Below, one piece after another: positions 1 to 9,149 of a stretch of 64,000 bases of DNA. Source of the stretch: an uncultured Nioella sp. (GTDB lineage Bacteria > Pseudomonadota > Alphaproteobacteria > Rhodobacterales > Rhodobacteraceae). The translations under genes and the position numbers were made by a program. Under the pieces are notes generated by a model. That model was given only the letters and a program-made list of their open reading frames with translations, had not been told where the DNA came from and searched no databases. Position 1 is the stretch's first letter. Each line of letters begins with the position of its first letter. The stretch lies in NCBI GenBank assembly GCA_947495575.1, contig CANLZL010000001.1, positions 744,001 through 808,000 on the forward strand. The letters are read 5' to 3'.

Positions 1-703
1 CCAAAAGCAGTTTCAGCCAGTCCAAAACCTCGGATGTAGACGGTTTTTTCTTCAGTCCCTGCTGATCACGGATTTCGTAAAATTGCGTGAGGGCGGTGGT
101 CAATAGCTGCGGCTTGATCCCGGGATGATGCACTTCGACGATCTGCTTGAGAGTTTCCATCTCGGGAAAGCGGATATAGTGGAAAAAACAACGCCGCAGA
201 AAGGCGTCTGGAAGCTCTTTCTCATTATTCGAAGTGATGATGACAATGGGCCGGGTCGTGGCTTTGATGGTTTCACCGGTCTCGTAGACAAAGAACTCCA
301 TCCGGTCGAGTTCCTGAAGCAGGTCATTTGGAAACTCGATGTCCGCTTTGTCGATCTCGTCAATCAGCAACACGACCCGCTCTTCGGCTTCAAACGCCTG
401 CCAGAGTTTGCCTTTGCGGATGTAGTTCGCGACATTGTGAACGCGTTCATCGCCCAACTGGGAATCGCGCAATCGGCTGACGGCGTCATATTCATAAAGG
501 CCCTGCTGTGCCCGCGTCGTCGATTTCACGTGCCATTCGATGATCGGCAAATCGAGTGACGCGGCCACCTGACGGGCCAATTCCGTTTTCCCGGTACCCG
601 GTTCGCCCTTTACAAGCAGGGGACGCTGCAAAGTTACCGCAGCGTTAACTGCGACGGTCAGATCCTCGGTGGCGACGTAATCTGCGGTTCCGGAGAATTT
701 CAT
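1..703 (-). CDS. MoxR-family AAA+ ATPase (3' end beyond window)
   Basis: AAA+ ATPase of the MoxR type; such proteins usually act as chaperones with a partner von Willebrand factor A protein to mature metal enzymes or other complexes. About 234 residues are visible, starting MKFSGTADYVATEDL. A Walker A loop, GEPGTGKTEL, lies near residues 33-42. A Walker B motif, VVLLIDEIDKAD, lies near residues 110-121, followed by a sensor-type segment, PIVIITSNNEKELPDAF. The reading frame is open to base 1, so the C-terminal part lies to the left, where a VWA partner would be expected. The start is ATG read leftward from 703. Family assignment is secure; the substrate complex is unknown. Confidence 0.85.
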   Translation of the reverse strand, partial: MKFSGTADYVATEDLTVAVNAAVTLQRPLLVKGEPGTGKTELARQVAASLDLPIIEWHVKSTTRAQQGLYEYDAVSRLRDSQLGDERVHNVANYIRKGKLWQAFEAEERVVLLIDEIDKADIEFPNDLLQELDRMEFFVYETGETIKATTRPIVIITSNNEKELPDAFLRRCFFHYIRFPEMETLKQIVEVHHPGIKPQLLTTALTQFYEIRDQQGLKKKPSTSEVLDWLKLLL

Positions 704-882
704 TTAACCCCCTCAAGGACTTGGCTCTGCGATATCGGGCGCGACCATAGCAGGCATGGCCGCAGTCACAACTGGTCATTCTGGGCGTGACAAGCCCGGC
801 TGGTTAGAGTAATCCGGCCCCAATGCAATCGGGGGTCCGCCGCGCCTGAGTCGGAACTCCCGATAATGCGAAGGGGAGAACT

Positions 883-1305
883 ATGAAAGCAGAAGTCTTT
901 CTACCTGAAGACTATCGTCCCGCAGAGGACGAACCGTTCATGAATGAACGCCAATTGGAATATTTCCGTCGTAAACTGAAGGCATGGCGCGATGATCTGC
1001 TTGATGAAAGCCGGTCGACCGTTGCGGTTCTTCAGGATGGAACGCGCAATATCCCGGATGTCGCAGATCGCGCCAGCGAAGAGACAGACCGGGCATTGGA
1101 GCTGCGCACACGGGATCGTCAACGCAAGCTGATTTCCAAAATCGATTCCGCGCTGCGCCGGATCGACGAGGGCGAATATGGCTATTGCGAAGTCACCGGC
1201 GAGCCGATTTCGTTGAAGCGCCTGGATGCGCGCCCGATTGCCACCATGAGCCTTGAGGCCCAGGAAAAGCACGAGCGCCGCGAAAAAGTGCACCGCGACG
1301 ATTGA
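883..1305 (+). CDS. dksA: DksA-type RNA polymerase-binding transcription factor with a single cysteine
   Basis: Secondary-channel regulator of RNA polymerase that works with ppGpp in the stringent response. The 140-residue protein has a central coiled coil whose tip carries DVADRA (residues 59-64), matching the essential DxxDxA motif. The C-terminal globular part (GEYGYCEVTGEPI) keeps only Cys102; Thr replaces the second cysteine of the first zinc pair, and the second CxxC pair is missing. So the canonical four-cysteine zinc finger is not possible. From memory, a one-cysteine DksA homolog is functional in Rhodobacter sphaeroides. A good ribosome-binding site (AAGGGGAG) precedes the ATG, and a strong terminator follows. 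Confidence 0.9.
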   Translation: MKAEVFLPEDYRPAEDEPFMNERQLEYFRRKLKAWRDDLLDESRSTVAVLQDGTRNIPDVADRASEETDRALELRTRDRQRKLISKIDSALRRIDEGEYGYCEVTGEPISLKRLDARPIATMSLEAQEKHERREKVHRDD

Positions 1306-1362
1306 TTTGGCAGGCCGGGTGCGGCTCTAAGCCAAATGGACCTATCCCCGAAATGGGACGAT

Positions 1363-1397
1363 AAACGCCGGGGCCGACGCCTCGGCGTTTTGTTTTT
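1363..1397 (+). terminator. Rho-independent terminator after dksA
   Basis: AAACGCCG (1363-1370) pairs with CGGCGTTT (1383-1390) around a short loop, followed by TGTTTTT. It closes the dksA transcript just before the monooxygenase gene. Confidence 0.85.
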
Positions 1398-1409
1398 GAA
1401 GGGGGCGAT

Positions 1410-2594
1410 ATGCTGATCGGGCAAGAAATAACAATTCTGGGTGCGGGCGTGGCCGGATTGGCCACAGCGACCGCGCTTGCGCAACGCGGCGCCAAAGTGC
1501 GTGTCATCGAACAGGCGGACGCCATTCGCGAAGTAGGCGCCGGGCTGCAAATCAGCCCAAATGGCGCGGTCGTTCTGCGGGCTCTGGGATTGGGCGAGGT
1601 TTTGGATGCCGCCGGCCCCCGGGCGCGGTCCGTTGTTTTGCGAGATTTTCGGCGTGGCGCGGAGGTGTTCCGTCTGGATCTTGCCCGCAAAAACCGTCCC
1701 TACCACCTGATGCACCGGGCTGATCTGATCGGAATGCTCAAAGAGTCAGCTTTAGATGCGGGCGTCTCGATCGAACTCGGTCGCACGATCGAACGGGTCG
1801 TTCCCAACGACAGCGACGCAACGTTGCATTTTGCAGGCGGCGCGACCGAAACCGTTCCCATTCTGATCGGCGCGGATGGCATCAAGTCACCCACACGCCA
1901 AGCTTTACTTCCAAATAGCAAAGCATTCTTTACAGGTCAGGTGGCGTGGCGCTGTGTCATTCCCTGGGATAAGCCTGAAACCCCGGCCGATGCCACGGTT
2001 TATATGGGGCCGGGCCGGCATATGGTGGTCTATCCGCTGCGTGGCGGTGAACTGATGAATATCGTAGCCGTTGAAGAACGCGATGAATGGGCCGCGGAAG
2101 GGTGGAACCATCCCGATTCCGTTGCCAACCTACAGCACGCTTTTACCGATTTTTGTCCCGAAGTGCGGGATCTGCTGGAGATGGCGCAAGACGTCTATCT
2201 TTGGGGGCTTTTCCGACACCCGCCATTCAAACCATGGCATCTTGGGCCGACGGTTATCACTGGCGACGCGGCTCATCCGACCCTGCCATTTCTGGCGCAA
2301 GGGGCCAATATGGCGTTGGAGGATGCGTGGGTACTGGCCGATGCTTTGGCAGAGGAAGACAGCGCTGATGCAGCCTTTGTACGATTCCAGGCGCTTCGAA
2401 AGGACCGAACCTTTCGTATTGTCGAGGCCGCGTCGAAAAATGCGCAAAACTACCATTTGCGACCGGGCCCGATGCGGTTTGCCGCCCATAGCGCGTTACG
2501 GTTGGGTGCGAAACTTGCTCCGAAAATTGCCGAAGGCCAATTTGAATGGCTTTATGGCCACGATGTGACCAATGGCGCAGGGCGACAAAATTAA
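1410..2594 (+). CDS. FAD-dependent aromatic-ring monooxygenase (salicylate / 3-hydroxybenzoate hydroxylase-like)
   Basis: Group A flavoprotein monooxygenase of 394 residues. The N-terminal dinucleotide fold is ITILGAGVAGLATA, with GAGVAG at residues 11-16. The middle DG motif is LIGADGIKS and the C-terminal FAD-binding GD motif is TGDAAHPTLPFLAQG. These are the three signatures of the PHBH/UbiH-like family. Overall it most resembles salicylate and 3-hydroxybenzoate 6-hydroxylases, so a hydroxylated aromatic acid is the likely substrate, but the sequence alone does not say which. Its stop codon overlaps the stop of the convergent xthA gene, so there is no room between them for a terminator. 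Confidence 0.85.
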   Translation: MLIGQEITILGAGVAGLATATALAQRGAKVRVIEQADAIREVGAGLQISPNGAVVLRALGLGEVLDAAGPRARSVVLRDFRRGAEVFRLDLARKNRPYHLMHRADLIGMLKESALDAGVSIELGRTIERVVPNDSDATLHFAGGATETVPILIGADGIKSPTRQALLPNSKAFFTGQVAWRCVIPWDKPETPADATVYMGPGRHMVVYPLRGGELMNIVAVEERDEWAAEGWNHPDSVANLQHAFTDFCPEVRDLLEMAQDVYLWGLFRHPPFKPWHLGPTVITGDAAHPTLPFLAQGANMALEDAWVLADALAEEDSADAAFVRFQALRKDRTFRIVEAASKNAQNYHLRPGPMRFAAHSALRLGAKLAPKIAEGQFEWLYGHDVTNGAGRQN

Positions 2595-3373
2595 GCCGCC
2601 AGATCAATCCAGACAGGAACGTGATCCGAGGGCTTCTCTCGGCCCCGGATTGCCGCATCAATCTGGACATCCTCCAAAAGGTCTGCCGCCTGAGGGCTGA
2701 GCAGCAGATGGTCGATACGGATGCCATCATTTCGTTGCCACGCACCGGCCTGATAGTCCCAGAACGAATAATGCTCCGGGCCGTTGACGCGCGCGCGGAA
2801 AGCCTCGGTAAAGCCCAGATGCAGGATCTTGCGGTACGCCTCGCGGCTTTCAGGGCGGGCCAGCGCATCTTCTTGCCATGCTTCGGGCCGGGCGGCGTCT
2901 TCGTCTTGCGGGATGATGTTATAATCGCCTGCCATGACCAAGGGTATCTCGTCCTGCAACAGCTCTGCTGCGCGGGCCTTCATGCGCGTCATCCAGGCCA
3001 GCTTGTAATCGTACTTTGGGCCGGGGCAGGGGTTGCCGTTGGGCAGATACAGGCCGCAAAGGCGCACAGCCGTGTTGTCGCCCACAACAGTGGCCTCGAT
3101 CCAGCGGGCCTGTTCATCCTCGTCATCACCAGGAAGGCCACGTACGACATCCTCTAAAGGCAGCTTTGACAAAATGGCCACGCCATTGAAGCTCTTCTGG
3201 CCATGCGTTTCGACATTGTAACCACGATCCTCGAACAGCTCTCGCGGGAAGTTTTCATCGACGGATTTGATTTCCTGCAGCAACGCGACGTCAGGCTGTG
3301 ATTCGTCCAGCCAATCGCCCAAAGCCTGAATGCGGGCCTTGATTCCATTGATGTTGAAGGTTGCAATCTTCAT
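2591..3373 (-). CDS. xthA: Exodeoxyribonuclease III (AP endonuclease)
   Basis: Base-excision-repair nuclease of the exonuclease III / AP endonuclease family, 260 residues, normal length. Visible family motifs are MKIATFNINGIKAR at the start (metal-binding Asn), LLQEIKS (catalytic Glu), LYLPNGN, VMAGDYNI (Asp/Asn active-site pair), FWDYQAGAWQRNDGIRIDH, and the terminal SDHVP (catalytic Asp-His). The start is the ATG immediately before KIATFNINGIKAR; a longer frame upstream has no family similarity. It converges with the monooxygenase gene and the two stop codons overlap. Confidence 0.93.
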   Translation of the reverse strand: MKIATFNINGIKARIQALGDWLDESQPDVALLQEIKSVDENFPRELFEDRGYNVETHGQKSFNGVAILSKLPLEDVVRGLPGDDEDEQARWIEATVVGDNTAVRLCGLYLPNGNPCPGPKYDYKLAWMTRMKARAAELLQDEIPLVMAGDYNIIPQDEDAARPEAWQEDALARPESREAYRKILHLGFTEAFRARVNGPEHYSFWDYQAGAWQRNDGIRIDHLLLSPQAADLLEDVQIDAAIRGREKPSDHVPVWIDLAA

Positions 3374-3460
3374 CGGGTGCCCCCACTTAGTGTTCAACGT
3401 ACAGAAATTTAACCCATATTCACCGTCCCAGATCAAAATTCCAAGGGGGATTGCAGTTTA

Positions 3461-3477
3461 AGTGTTAATATGACACT
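3461..3477. promoter_or_regulatory. Palindromic element AGTGT-N7-ACACT upstream of the small secreted ORF
   Basis: AGTGT (3461-3465) and ACACT (3473-3477) form a perfect 5-bp inverted repeat with a 7-bp centre. It lies between a possible -35 (TTGCAG, 3451-3456) and an AT-rich possible -10 (CTATATAT), 60 bp before the ATG of the tiny secreted protein. The same element occurs before two genes of the array at 26.8 and 27.5 kb, which makes an operator plausible. The regulator is unknown. Confidence 0.45.
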
Positions 3478-3537
3478 ATATATCCATACCAAGACGAACT
3501 GCCTAAGACCCAAGCCATTTTGATCCAGGACGAACCC

Positions 3538-3663
3538 ATGCGGAATTTCATGACGCTCCTCTTTTTATTCTCCCTCGGGCTGCCATTTGCAGCCGCTCAA
3601 GCTGACGACCATGACAGGAATGGAACGGAAATCATTGCCGTTTCTCCTGTAACCCACGACTGA
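3538..3663 (+). CDS. Tiny exported protein of unknown function (41 residues)
   Basis: A short frame encodes MRNFMTLLFLFSLG followed by a Sec-type signal peptide end (PFAAAQA) and a mature peptide of only about 20 residues with DDHDRNGTEI. There is no recognisable domain. Support comes from the clear signal peptide, the upstream palindromic promoter-like element shared with exported genes near 27 kb, and its place directly before another exported protein gene. It could also be a decayed or leader ORF. Translation is not proven. Confidence 0.45.
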   Translation: MRNFMTLLFLFSLGLPFAAAQADDHDRNGTEIIAVSPVTHD

Positions 3664-3680
3664 CCAAATCGGATTGCCAT

Positions 3681-5012
3681 TTGACCAATTTTTTACGCTT
3701 TTTCTGCGTGACCCTTCTCGTCCTGGTGCTGCCACTCAGCGCCAGGGCGCAGGGCGTTGCTTTGATTCCGCAATTGCGCCTTGAGTTGGAGGCGCAGCAA
3801 GATGAATTGGCAGCAGGGTATTCCCAAGCGGCAGCAAGATCACAAATTCAGCGCCTGTTTAACCAGCAAGATATCCAATATTCGGAACGGTTCATTGATA
3901 GTTGGGCGCGTGGCCTGTCTGAGCGATGGTCGCGGTATGAAGAATTTTTTGTCGCGCATCGGGACCTTTTGGACGCCTGGCAGGCAGAGGTTGACGAAGG
4001 GCGCCTGTCACAAGCCGAGGCAGAAGCGATCTTGCGGCCCGCATTGGCCCGGACGGCCCTGATCGCAACCCGCGTTCTGGGATGGTTGCAAGAGGATCTG
4101 GCCCAGCTTTCTGATCGCGCCCGATGGACAGATCTCGCCCATGAGATCGGCTGCTGTGAACCTTTATACTATCAGGCTCTGGCCGAGGCCGAGACCGCAG
4201 CCATGGTAAATGGCGGCCCGTCGCCCGATGCCATTGCAGCCCTGCGGCTGTTGCCAGATGTGCCAGAGGCCGATCAAGTGGTCGAGATGCCGACGCGCCG
4301 TAGCCTGATGGAAGAATTGGCCGCGCGCACGGATGCGTTGCTTTATTCAGGTGAGGCGACCCCGGCGATCCGGGCCGCCTTGCTGGACGAGGCGCTGATG
4401 ATCCTTGAGATTTTCCCAAGAAGCCCGGCCGATGAAGCCGTTATGGCGCAATTGCGCAGCGAACTGGCCCGTGAATCCCAGCTGGTTTTCCCGGCCGCGC
4501 CGCTTTTGTCTTTGGCGCGTATCGTTGAGCCTGGTCCGATGCGGGAATTACTGGTCAGCGAAGCTGAACATCGCATGACCGAAATGGCGGCCCTTATGGA
4601 CAGCTCGGATGAGGCGGAAACCGCCCCGAACCTGGCCCTGTTGCCGATGGTGAATATGACCACACAAAGCAGCAACAACGCGCCCTCCAGCATGGACAGC
4701 ATGGCCGCAGACCCCGCGCCGGAACCCCCTGCCGCGCCTGCGCCCAATGTCAACCGGTTGGCCACGGCGCAAGCCAATGGAACAACCGCGTCGGAGGGCC
4801 TGATTGTTGGCGGTATAATGACGGCCGCCCCGATCACTGAACCTGCGCAGGCAACGCCAGACGATCAGGCCATCACGGCCTTGCAGGGTGCGTTGAATAT
4901 CATTGATCAGGCAGAACCGGATTTTGGCGAGGCGAGTGCATATGCGGCCACTGCCGAAGGCGTTCTGGCCGGAACTGACCGTATGGGGCTGATCGCTGCG
5001 CTGGTGCGCTGA
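3681..5012 (+). CDS. Exported protein of unknown function
   Basis: A 443-residue protein with a clear Sec signal peptide (FLRFFCVTLLVLVLPLSARA, cleaved before QG). I recognise no catalytic motif. The first 300 residues are largely helical and charged. Residues ~320-370 form an Ala/Pro-rich low-complexity linker, followed by a short C-terminal helical part. The chosen start is TTG, giving MTNFLRFFCV; there is no ATG giving a complete signal peptide, so a rare start codon is likely. It follows the tiny exported ORF after 17 bases and may be co-transcribed with it. Probably periplasmic. Confidence 0.65.
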   Translation: MTNFLRFFCVTLLVLVLPLSARAQGVALIPQLRLELEAQQDELAAGYSQAAARSQIQRLFNQQDIQYSERFIDSWARGLSERWSRYEEFFVAHRDLLDAWQAEVDEGRLSQAEAEAILRPALARTALIATRVLGWLQEDLAQLSDRARWTDLAHEIGCCEPLYYQALAEAETAAMVNGGPSPDAIAALRLLPDVPEADQVVEMPTRRSLMEELAARTDALLYSGEATPAIRAALLDEALMILEIFPRSPADEAVMAQLRSELARESQLVFPAAPLLSLARIVEPGPMRELLVSEAEHRMTEMAALMDSSDEAETAPNLALLPMVNMTTQSSNNAPSSMDSMAADPAPEPPAAPAPNVNRLATAQANGTTASEGLIVGGIMTAAPITEPAQATPDDQAITALQGALNIIDQAEPDFGEASAYAATAEGVLAGTDRMGLIAALVR

Positions 5013-5026
5013 CCGGGCACCATTCC

Positions 5027-5356
5027 CTACATTGAGAAAGAGGTGCCGCAACCGCAGGAGGAGGTGGCATTTGGGTTTTCAATGGTAAACCGTGCGCCAA
5101 TCAGTTCTTCTGTGAAGTCAATCACGGCATCGGCCAGAAAGGGCAAAGACACGCTATCTACGACCACTTTTTGGCCGTTGCCCTCTAACACCATGTCATC
5201 CTCTGCCGGGTCATCCAACGTGATCTCGTATTGAAACCCGGAACATCCGCCGCCTTCGACGGCAACACGCAGCGCCTTGGCCTCGCCTGAGGCGGCGTTG
5301 ATTTCGCCGATGCGAACAAAGGCGCGCTCTGTGACAGTTGGGGGCAGGGTCAACAT
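5027..5356 (-). CDS. erpA: A-type iron-sulfur cluster insertion protein (ErpA/IscA family)
   Basis: Carrier that delivers Fe-S clusters to apo-proteins. The 109-residue protein is full length for the HesB/IscA family and keeps the three ligands: Cys38 (VEGGGCSGFQY) and Cys101/Cys103 in the C-terminal SSCGCGTSF. ErpA versus IscA cannot be decided by motif; in alphaproteobacteria the lone copy near dgt is usually annotated ErpA. It is convergent with the exported protein gene and divergent from dgt, so the 5357-5558 spacer should hold both promoters. Confidence 0.88.
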   Translation of the reverse strand: MLTLPPTVTERAFVRIGEINAASGEAKALRVAVEGGGCSGFQYEITLDDPAEDDMVLEGNGQKVVVDSVSLPFLADAVIDFTEELIGARFTIENPNATSSCGCGTSFSM

Positions 5357-5558
5357 GGATGATAATCTCGTATTCGAAGACTGTAGTGGTCAAAATAGGA
5401 TGCGGGTTGGTCCCCTGCAAGGGCGATCTGATTTGTGATTGTGAGGGTCCAGAGTGGCATTCCCCGCTCGCGCCGACGCGCATGCCCTGATATAGCGTGG
5501 GATAACAGGCGTTTGGCAGAGCCGCCTGACCAAAAAAGAAAAGAGGAGGGCAGGGTAC

Positions 5559-6704
5559 ATGGCAGCACCCTATGCCTGCGATCCAGAGGCCAGCCGGGGC
5601 AGGCTGTGGCCAGAGGAGGAAAGTGCATTCCGGTCGCCGTTTCAACGCGACCGCGACCGCATCATCCATGCCGGATCGTTCCGCAGGTTAAAGCATAAAA
5701 CGCAAGTATTTGTGGAGCATGAGGGCGACCATTTTCGCACCCGGCTGACCCATTCCATCGAAGTGGCGCAAGTGGCCCGCACGATCGCGCGCGCCTTGGG
5801 CCTGACCGAGGACCTGACCGAAGCCGTCGCGCTGGCACATGATCTTGGTCACACACCGTTTGGTCATACCGGCGAGGATGCATTGAATGCATTGATGCAG
5901 CCCCATGGTGGGTTCGATCACAATGCGCAGGCCCTGAAGATTGTTACAACGCTCGAGCGCAGCTATGCCGAATTTGACGGGTTGAACCTGACCTGGGAAA
6001 CCCTTGAAGGCATTGCCAAACATAACGGGCCGGTCACGGGCGATCTGCCATTTGCCCTGTCCGATTACGATGCGCGCCATGATCTGGAATTACACACCCA
6101 TGCCAGCGGCGAAGCGCAGGTTGCCGCGGTGGCAGACGATATTGCCTATAACAACCATGATCTTGCGGATGGTTTGCGGGCCGGTCTTTTTTCCGATGCA
6201 GAGGCGGCGGAACTGCCCATTGTCAGCGCTGCCTATGCCGAGGTTGACGCCAATTACCCCGGACTGGATATGAAACGCCGCCGAGCCGAAGCGCTGCGCA
6301 GAGTCTTTGGCGTCATGGTCAGGGACGTGATTGACGAGGCGCGGACGCGTCTGTTTGAGGCCGCGCCGGCAAGTGTGGACGAGCTGCGCCATGCTGGGCG
6401 GCCCATGGTGCGGTTTTCAGACACGTTGTTCGCAGAGCTGAAAGAGATCCGCGCTTTTCTATTCTCTCGCATGTACCGCGCGCCCTCCGTCGTTGAAATG
6501 CGTCAGCAAGTGACAACTGTCGTTGAAGAGCTGTTTCCACTTTTCATGGACCGGCCAGAGCTATTGCCCGAGGAATGGAGCGATGATGTTGCGAACGCAC
6601 GTGACGAAACCGCTCGGGCGCGGCTTGTGGCAGATTATATCGCGGGCATGACGGATCGATACGCCCTCGACCGGCATCGCGTTCTGGTCGCGGGTGGCGC
6701 GTGA
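5559..6704 (+). CDS. dgt: Deoxyguanosinetriphosphate triphosphohydrolase-like protein (HD domain)
   Basis: Hydrolyses dNTPs to deoxynucleosides and triphosphate, influencing nucleotide pools. The 381-residue length fits the type 2 dGTPase-like subfamily of alphaproteobacteria. The HD metal centre is visible: RTRLTHSIEVAQVAR supplies a His, LAHDLGHTPFGHTGE supplies His-Asp plus flanking His, and DIAYNNHDLADG supplies the distal Asp/His segment. The N-terminal SPFQRDRDRIIHAGSFRRLKHKT region is typical (conserved core FRRLKHKTQV). Substrate specificity within dNTPs is not evident. Confidence 0.9.
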   Translation: MAAPYACDPEASRGRLWPEEESAFRSPFQRDRDRIIHAGSFRRLKHKTQVFVEHEGDHFRTRLTHSIEVAQVARTIARALGLTEDLTEAVALAHDLGHTPFGHTGEDALNALMQPHGGFDHNAQALKIVTTLERSYAEFDGLNLTWETLEGIAKHNGPVTGDLPFALSDYDARHDLELHTHASGEAQVAAVADDIAYNNHDLADGLRAGLFSDAEAAELPIVSAAYAEVDANYPGLDMKRRRAEALRRVFGVMVRDVIDEARTRLFEAAPASVDELRHAGRPMVRFSDTLFAELKEIRAFLFSRMYRAPSVVEMRQQVTTVVEELFPLFMDRPELLPEEWSDDVANARDETARARLVADYIAGMTDRYALDRHRVLVAGGA

Positions 6705-6759
6705 CAGCGTGACATGTTCCATGGTTGTCTGTCAGGGGACCCAAAACAGGAGATTTGCC

Positions 6760-7122
6760 ATGACGCGCGCCGCGTTTCTGATCGGGCTTTGCCTTTGCAC
6801 GCCTGCATTTTCTCAATCCCTACCACCCTTGCCGCAAGGAGAGTTTCAGGTTGACGAATGTCGGGAGGATTTCGCCGAGCAGGTGATCACCATTTCGGAT
6901 CGGACCATCTATTTCTATGAAAGCCAATGCGACATGCGAAGCGGCACGCCTGTTGAAGGCATAGATGGGGCCGTGATGTACGAGGCGCTTTGCGCGGGCG
7001 AAGGCGAGATCTGGGGCCAGTATTTCCTGATTGCGCCCAGTTGGGATGACGGGGTGATCATCCTGCAGGATCGTCTGGCCGTGACATATGCGCGCTGCAC
7101 CAGCCCGCCCGGCCAGAAATAA
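6760..7122 (+). CDS. Small exported protein of unknown function
   Basis: A 120-residue protein with a signal peptide (MTRAAFLIGLCLCTPAFSQS). The mature part has four cysteines (in DECRED, ESQCDM, ALCAGE and YARCTS), which suggests two disulfides and a periplasmic location. The ATG at 6760 is preceded by CAGGAGA, a good ribosome-binding site; an in-frame extension into the dgt end lacks one. It lies between dgt and argS on the same strand. No family recognised. Confidence 0.7.
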   Translation: MTRAAFLIGLCLCTPAFSQSLPPLPQGEFQVDECREDFAEQVITISDRTIYFYESQCDMRSGTPVEGIDGAVMYEALCAGEGEIWGQYFLIAPSWDDGVIILQDRLAVTYARCTSPPGQK

Positions 7123-7293
7123 GCCGGTTTCGCCGCCTGCCGGCGTCGACCGGGCGGGCGGCCCACGTCACGCTCCTTTCAGGAGCCCTCCTTGGGCCGC
7201 TGCTGCCGCGGGGAAAGACGCTGGCGCCCTCTCGGTCATTGACCTTGGTGTTCCCCGTGATAAACCGCGCGCAACAATGGATGGACCCGTGAC

Positions 7294-9024
7294 ATGACCC
7301 TTTTCGCCGATATCCGCGCGCTTGTGATCGAAAACCTTGAGGCCATGGCCAAGGATGGCTTGCTGCCCGGCGGGTTGGAGATGAAAAACGTTGCGGTCGA
7401 GCCGCCGCGCGATCCGGCACATGGCGATATGGCCACCAATGCAGCCATGGTTCTGGCCAAACCTGCCAAAATGAAGCCGCGCGATATTGCCGAAGGGTTG
7501 GCCGCGCGGCTGGTCGCCGACCCGCGGATTGACGCCGCCGATGTCGCCGGGCCGGGTTTTTTGAACCTACGCCTGTCTATGGCCACCTGGCAGGGTGTGA
7601 TCGCCGGAATCCTCGACGATGGAGCAGCTTATGGCCGGTCTGACCTTGGGAAAGACGCCAAGGTCAATGTCGAATATGTCTCGGCCAACCCGACGGGCCC
7701 TTTGCATGTGGGCCATACACGGGGGGCGGTTTTTGGCGATGCGCTGGCCTCGCTCCTGGATTTCACCGGGCATGATGTGACCCGCGAATATTACATCAAT
7801 GATGGTGGTGCGCAGGTCGATGTACTGGCCCGGTCAGTCTATCTGCGCTACCTTGAGGCCCATGGCCAAGAAGTGGCGTTTGAGGATGGCACCTATCCCG
7901 GCGACTATCTGATCGAGGTCGGAGAAGCGCTGAAGGCCAAAGTCGGAGACGCATATGTCGGCAAGGGCGAAGATATCTGGCTGACCGAGATCCGCGAATA
8001 TGCGACCGAGGCGATGATGGAGCTGATCCGCGAGGATCTGGCGATGCTTGGCGTCAAGATGGATCACTTCTTCTCAGAAAAATCGCTCTACGGCACCGGC
8101 CGGATTGAGGCGGCCCTGGAAGATCTGGACAGCAAGGGCCTGATCTATGAGGGCGTGTTGGAGCCGCCTAAAGGCAAAAAGCCCGAGGATTGGGAGCCGC
8201 GCGAGCAAACCTTGTTCAAATCGACCGATCACGGTGACGATGTGGACCGGCCGGTGAAGAAATCGGACGGCGGCTGGACCTATTTCGCACCGGACATCGC
8301 CTATCATTTTGATAAAGTTTCCAGAGGGTTCGACGCATTAATTGATGTGTTTGGTGCCGATCACGGCGGCTATGTCAAACGGATGAAGGCCGCTGTTTCG
8401 GCCCTGTCAGATGGCAAGGTTCCGCTGGATATCAAACTGACGCAACTGGTGAAACTCTTCAAAGATGGCCAGCCCTTCAAGATGTCGAAACGGGCGGGCA
8501 CATTTGTGACTTTGCGCGACGTGGTCGAGATGGTCGGCGCCGATGTCACGCGCTTTGTCATGCTGACCCGCAAAAACGACGCACCGTTGGATTTCGACGT
8601 CGATAAAGTGCGGGAACAGTCCAAGGATAACCCGGTTTTCTATGTGCAATACGCCCATGCGCGGATCTGCTCGGTACAGCGAAAAGCGGCCGAAGCGGGG
8701 ATCGAAATGGATGCCTCGGACCTGTCTAATATCGTGCATCCAGCAGAGTTGGCGCTGGCGGCCAAGCTGGCCGAATGGCCCAGGTTGGTTGAGGCTGCGG
8801 CCAAAACCCATGAGCCGCATCGGGTGGCGTTCTACCTTTATGATCTGGCCAGCGAGTTTCATGCGCTTTGGAACAAGGGCAATGCTGAAACTCAATTACG
8901 GTTCCTGCAAGAGGATGATCCTGTTGCATCGAAAGCAAAATTGGCCCTGATTGCCGCGGTTCAGGTTGTTATTTCCAACGGTCTTGCTATTCTTGGCGTG
9001 ACACCGGTCAAAGAAATGCGCTGA
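7294..9024 (+). CDS. argS: Arginyl-tRNA synthetase
   Basis: Class Ia aminoacyl-tRNA synthetase charging tRNA-Arg, 576 residues, full length. The N-terminal additional domain occupies about residues 1-110. The HIGH-type signature is [14 protein letters not shown] near residue 138, and the KMSKS-type signature is [14 protein letters not shown] near residue 395. The C-terminal helical anticodon-binding domain contains [11 protein letters not shown] and ends with the typical [20 protein letters not shown]. It is preceded by about 170 GC-rich bases without a gene. Confidence 0.96.
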   Translation: MTLFADIRALVIENLEAMAKDGLLPGGLEMKNVAVEPPRDPAHGDMATNAAMVLAKPAKMKPRDIAEGLAARLVADPRIDAADVAGPGFLNLRLSMATWQGVIAGILDDGAAYGRSDLGKDAKVNVEYVSANPTGPLHVGHTRGAVFGDALASLLDFTGHDVTREYYINDGGAQVDVLARSVYLRYLEAHGQEVAFEDGTYPGDYLIEVGEALKAKVGDAYVGKGEDIWLTEIREYATEAMMELIREDLAMLGVKMDHFFSEKSLYGTGRIEAALEDLDSKGLIYEGVLEPPKGKKPEDWEPREQTLFKSTDHGDDVDRPVKKSDGGWTYFAPDIAYHFDKVSRGFDALIDVFGADHGGYVKRMKAAVSALSDGKVPLDIKLTQLVKLFKDGQPFKMSKRAGTFVTLRDVVEMVGADVTRFVMLTRKNDAPLDFDVDKVREQSKDNPVFYVQYAHARICSVQRKAAEAGIEMDASDLSNIVHPAELALAAKLAEWPRLVEAAAKTHEPHRVAFYLYDLASEFHALWNKGNAETQLRFLQEDDPVASKAKLALIAAVQVVISNGLAILGVTPVKEMR

Positions 9025-9149
9025 CGATCAGCTCCGGCCAACGGGGCGGCGTCAAAATAAAGCGAAATACCGGCGTGAGCAGTTGAAAAAATAGACCCGG
9101 TATGCCGTCCTGATGACGGACTGCCCATGCCGGGGCGATGAGGGCAGGC

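Noticed and set aside
7123-7293. Possible small gene before argS
   Set aside because: Frames here are GC-driven shadows with no good start site or domain.
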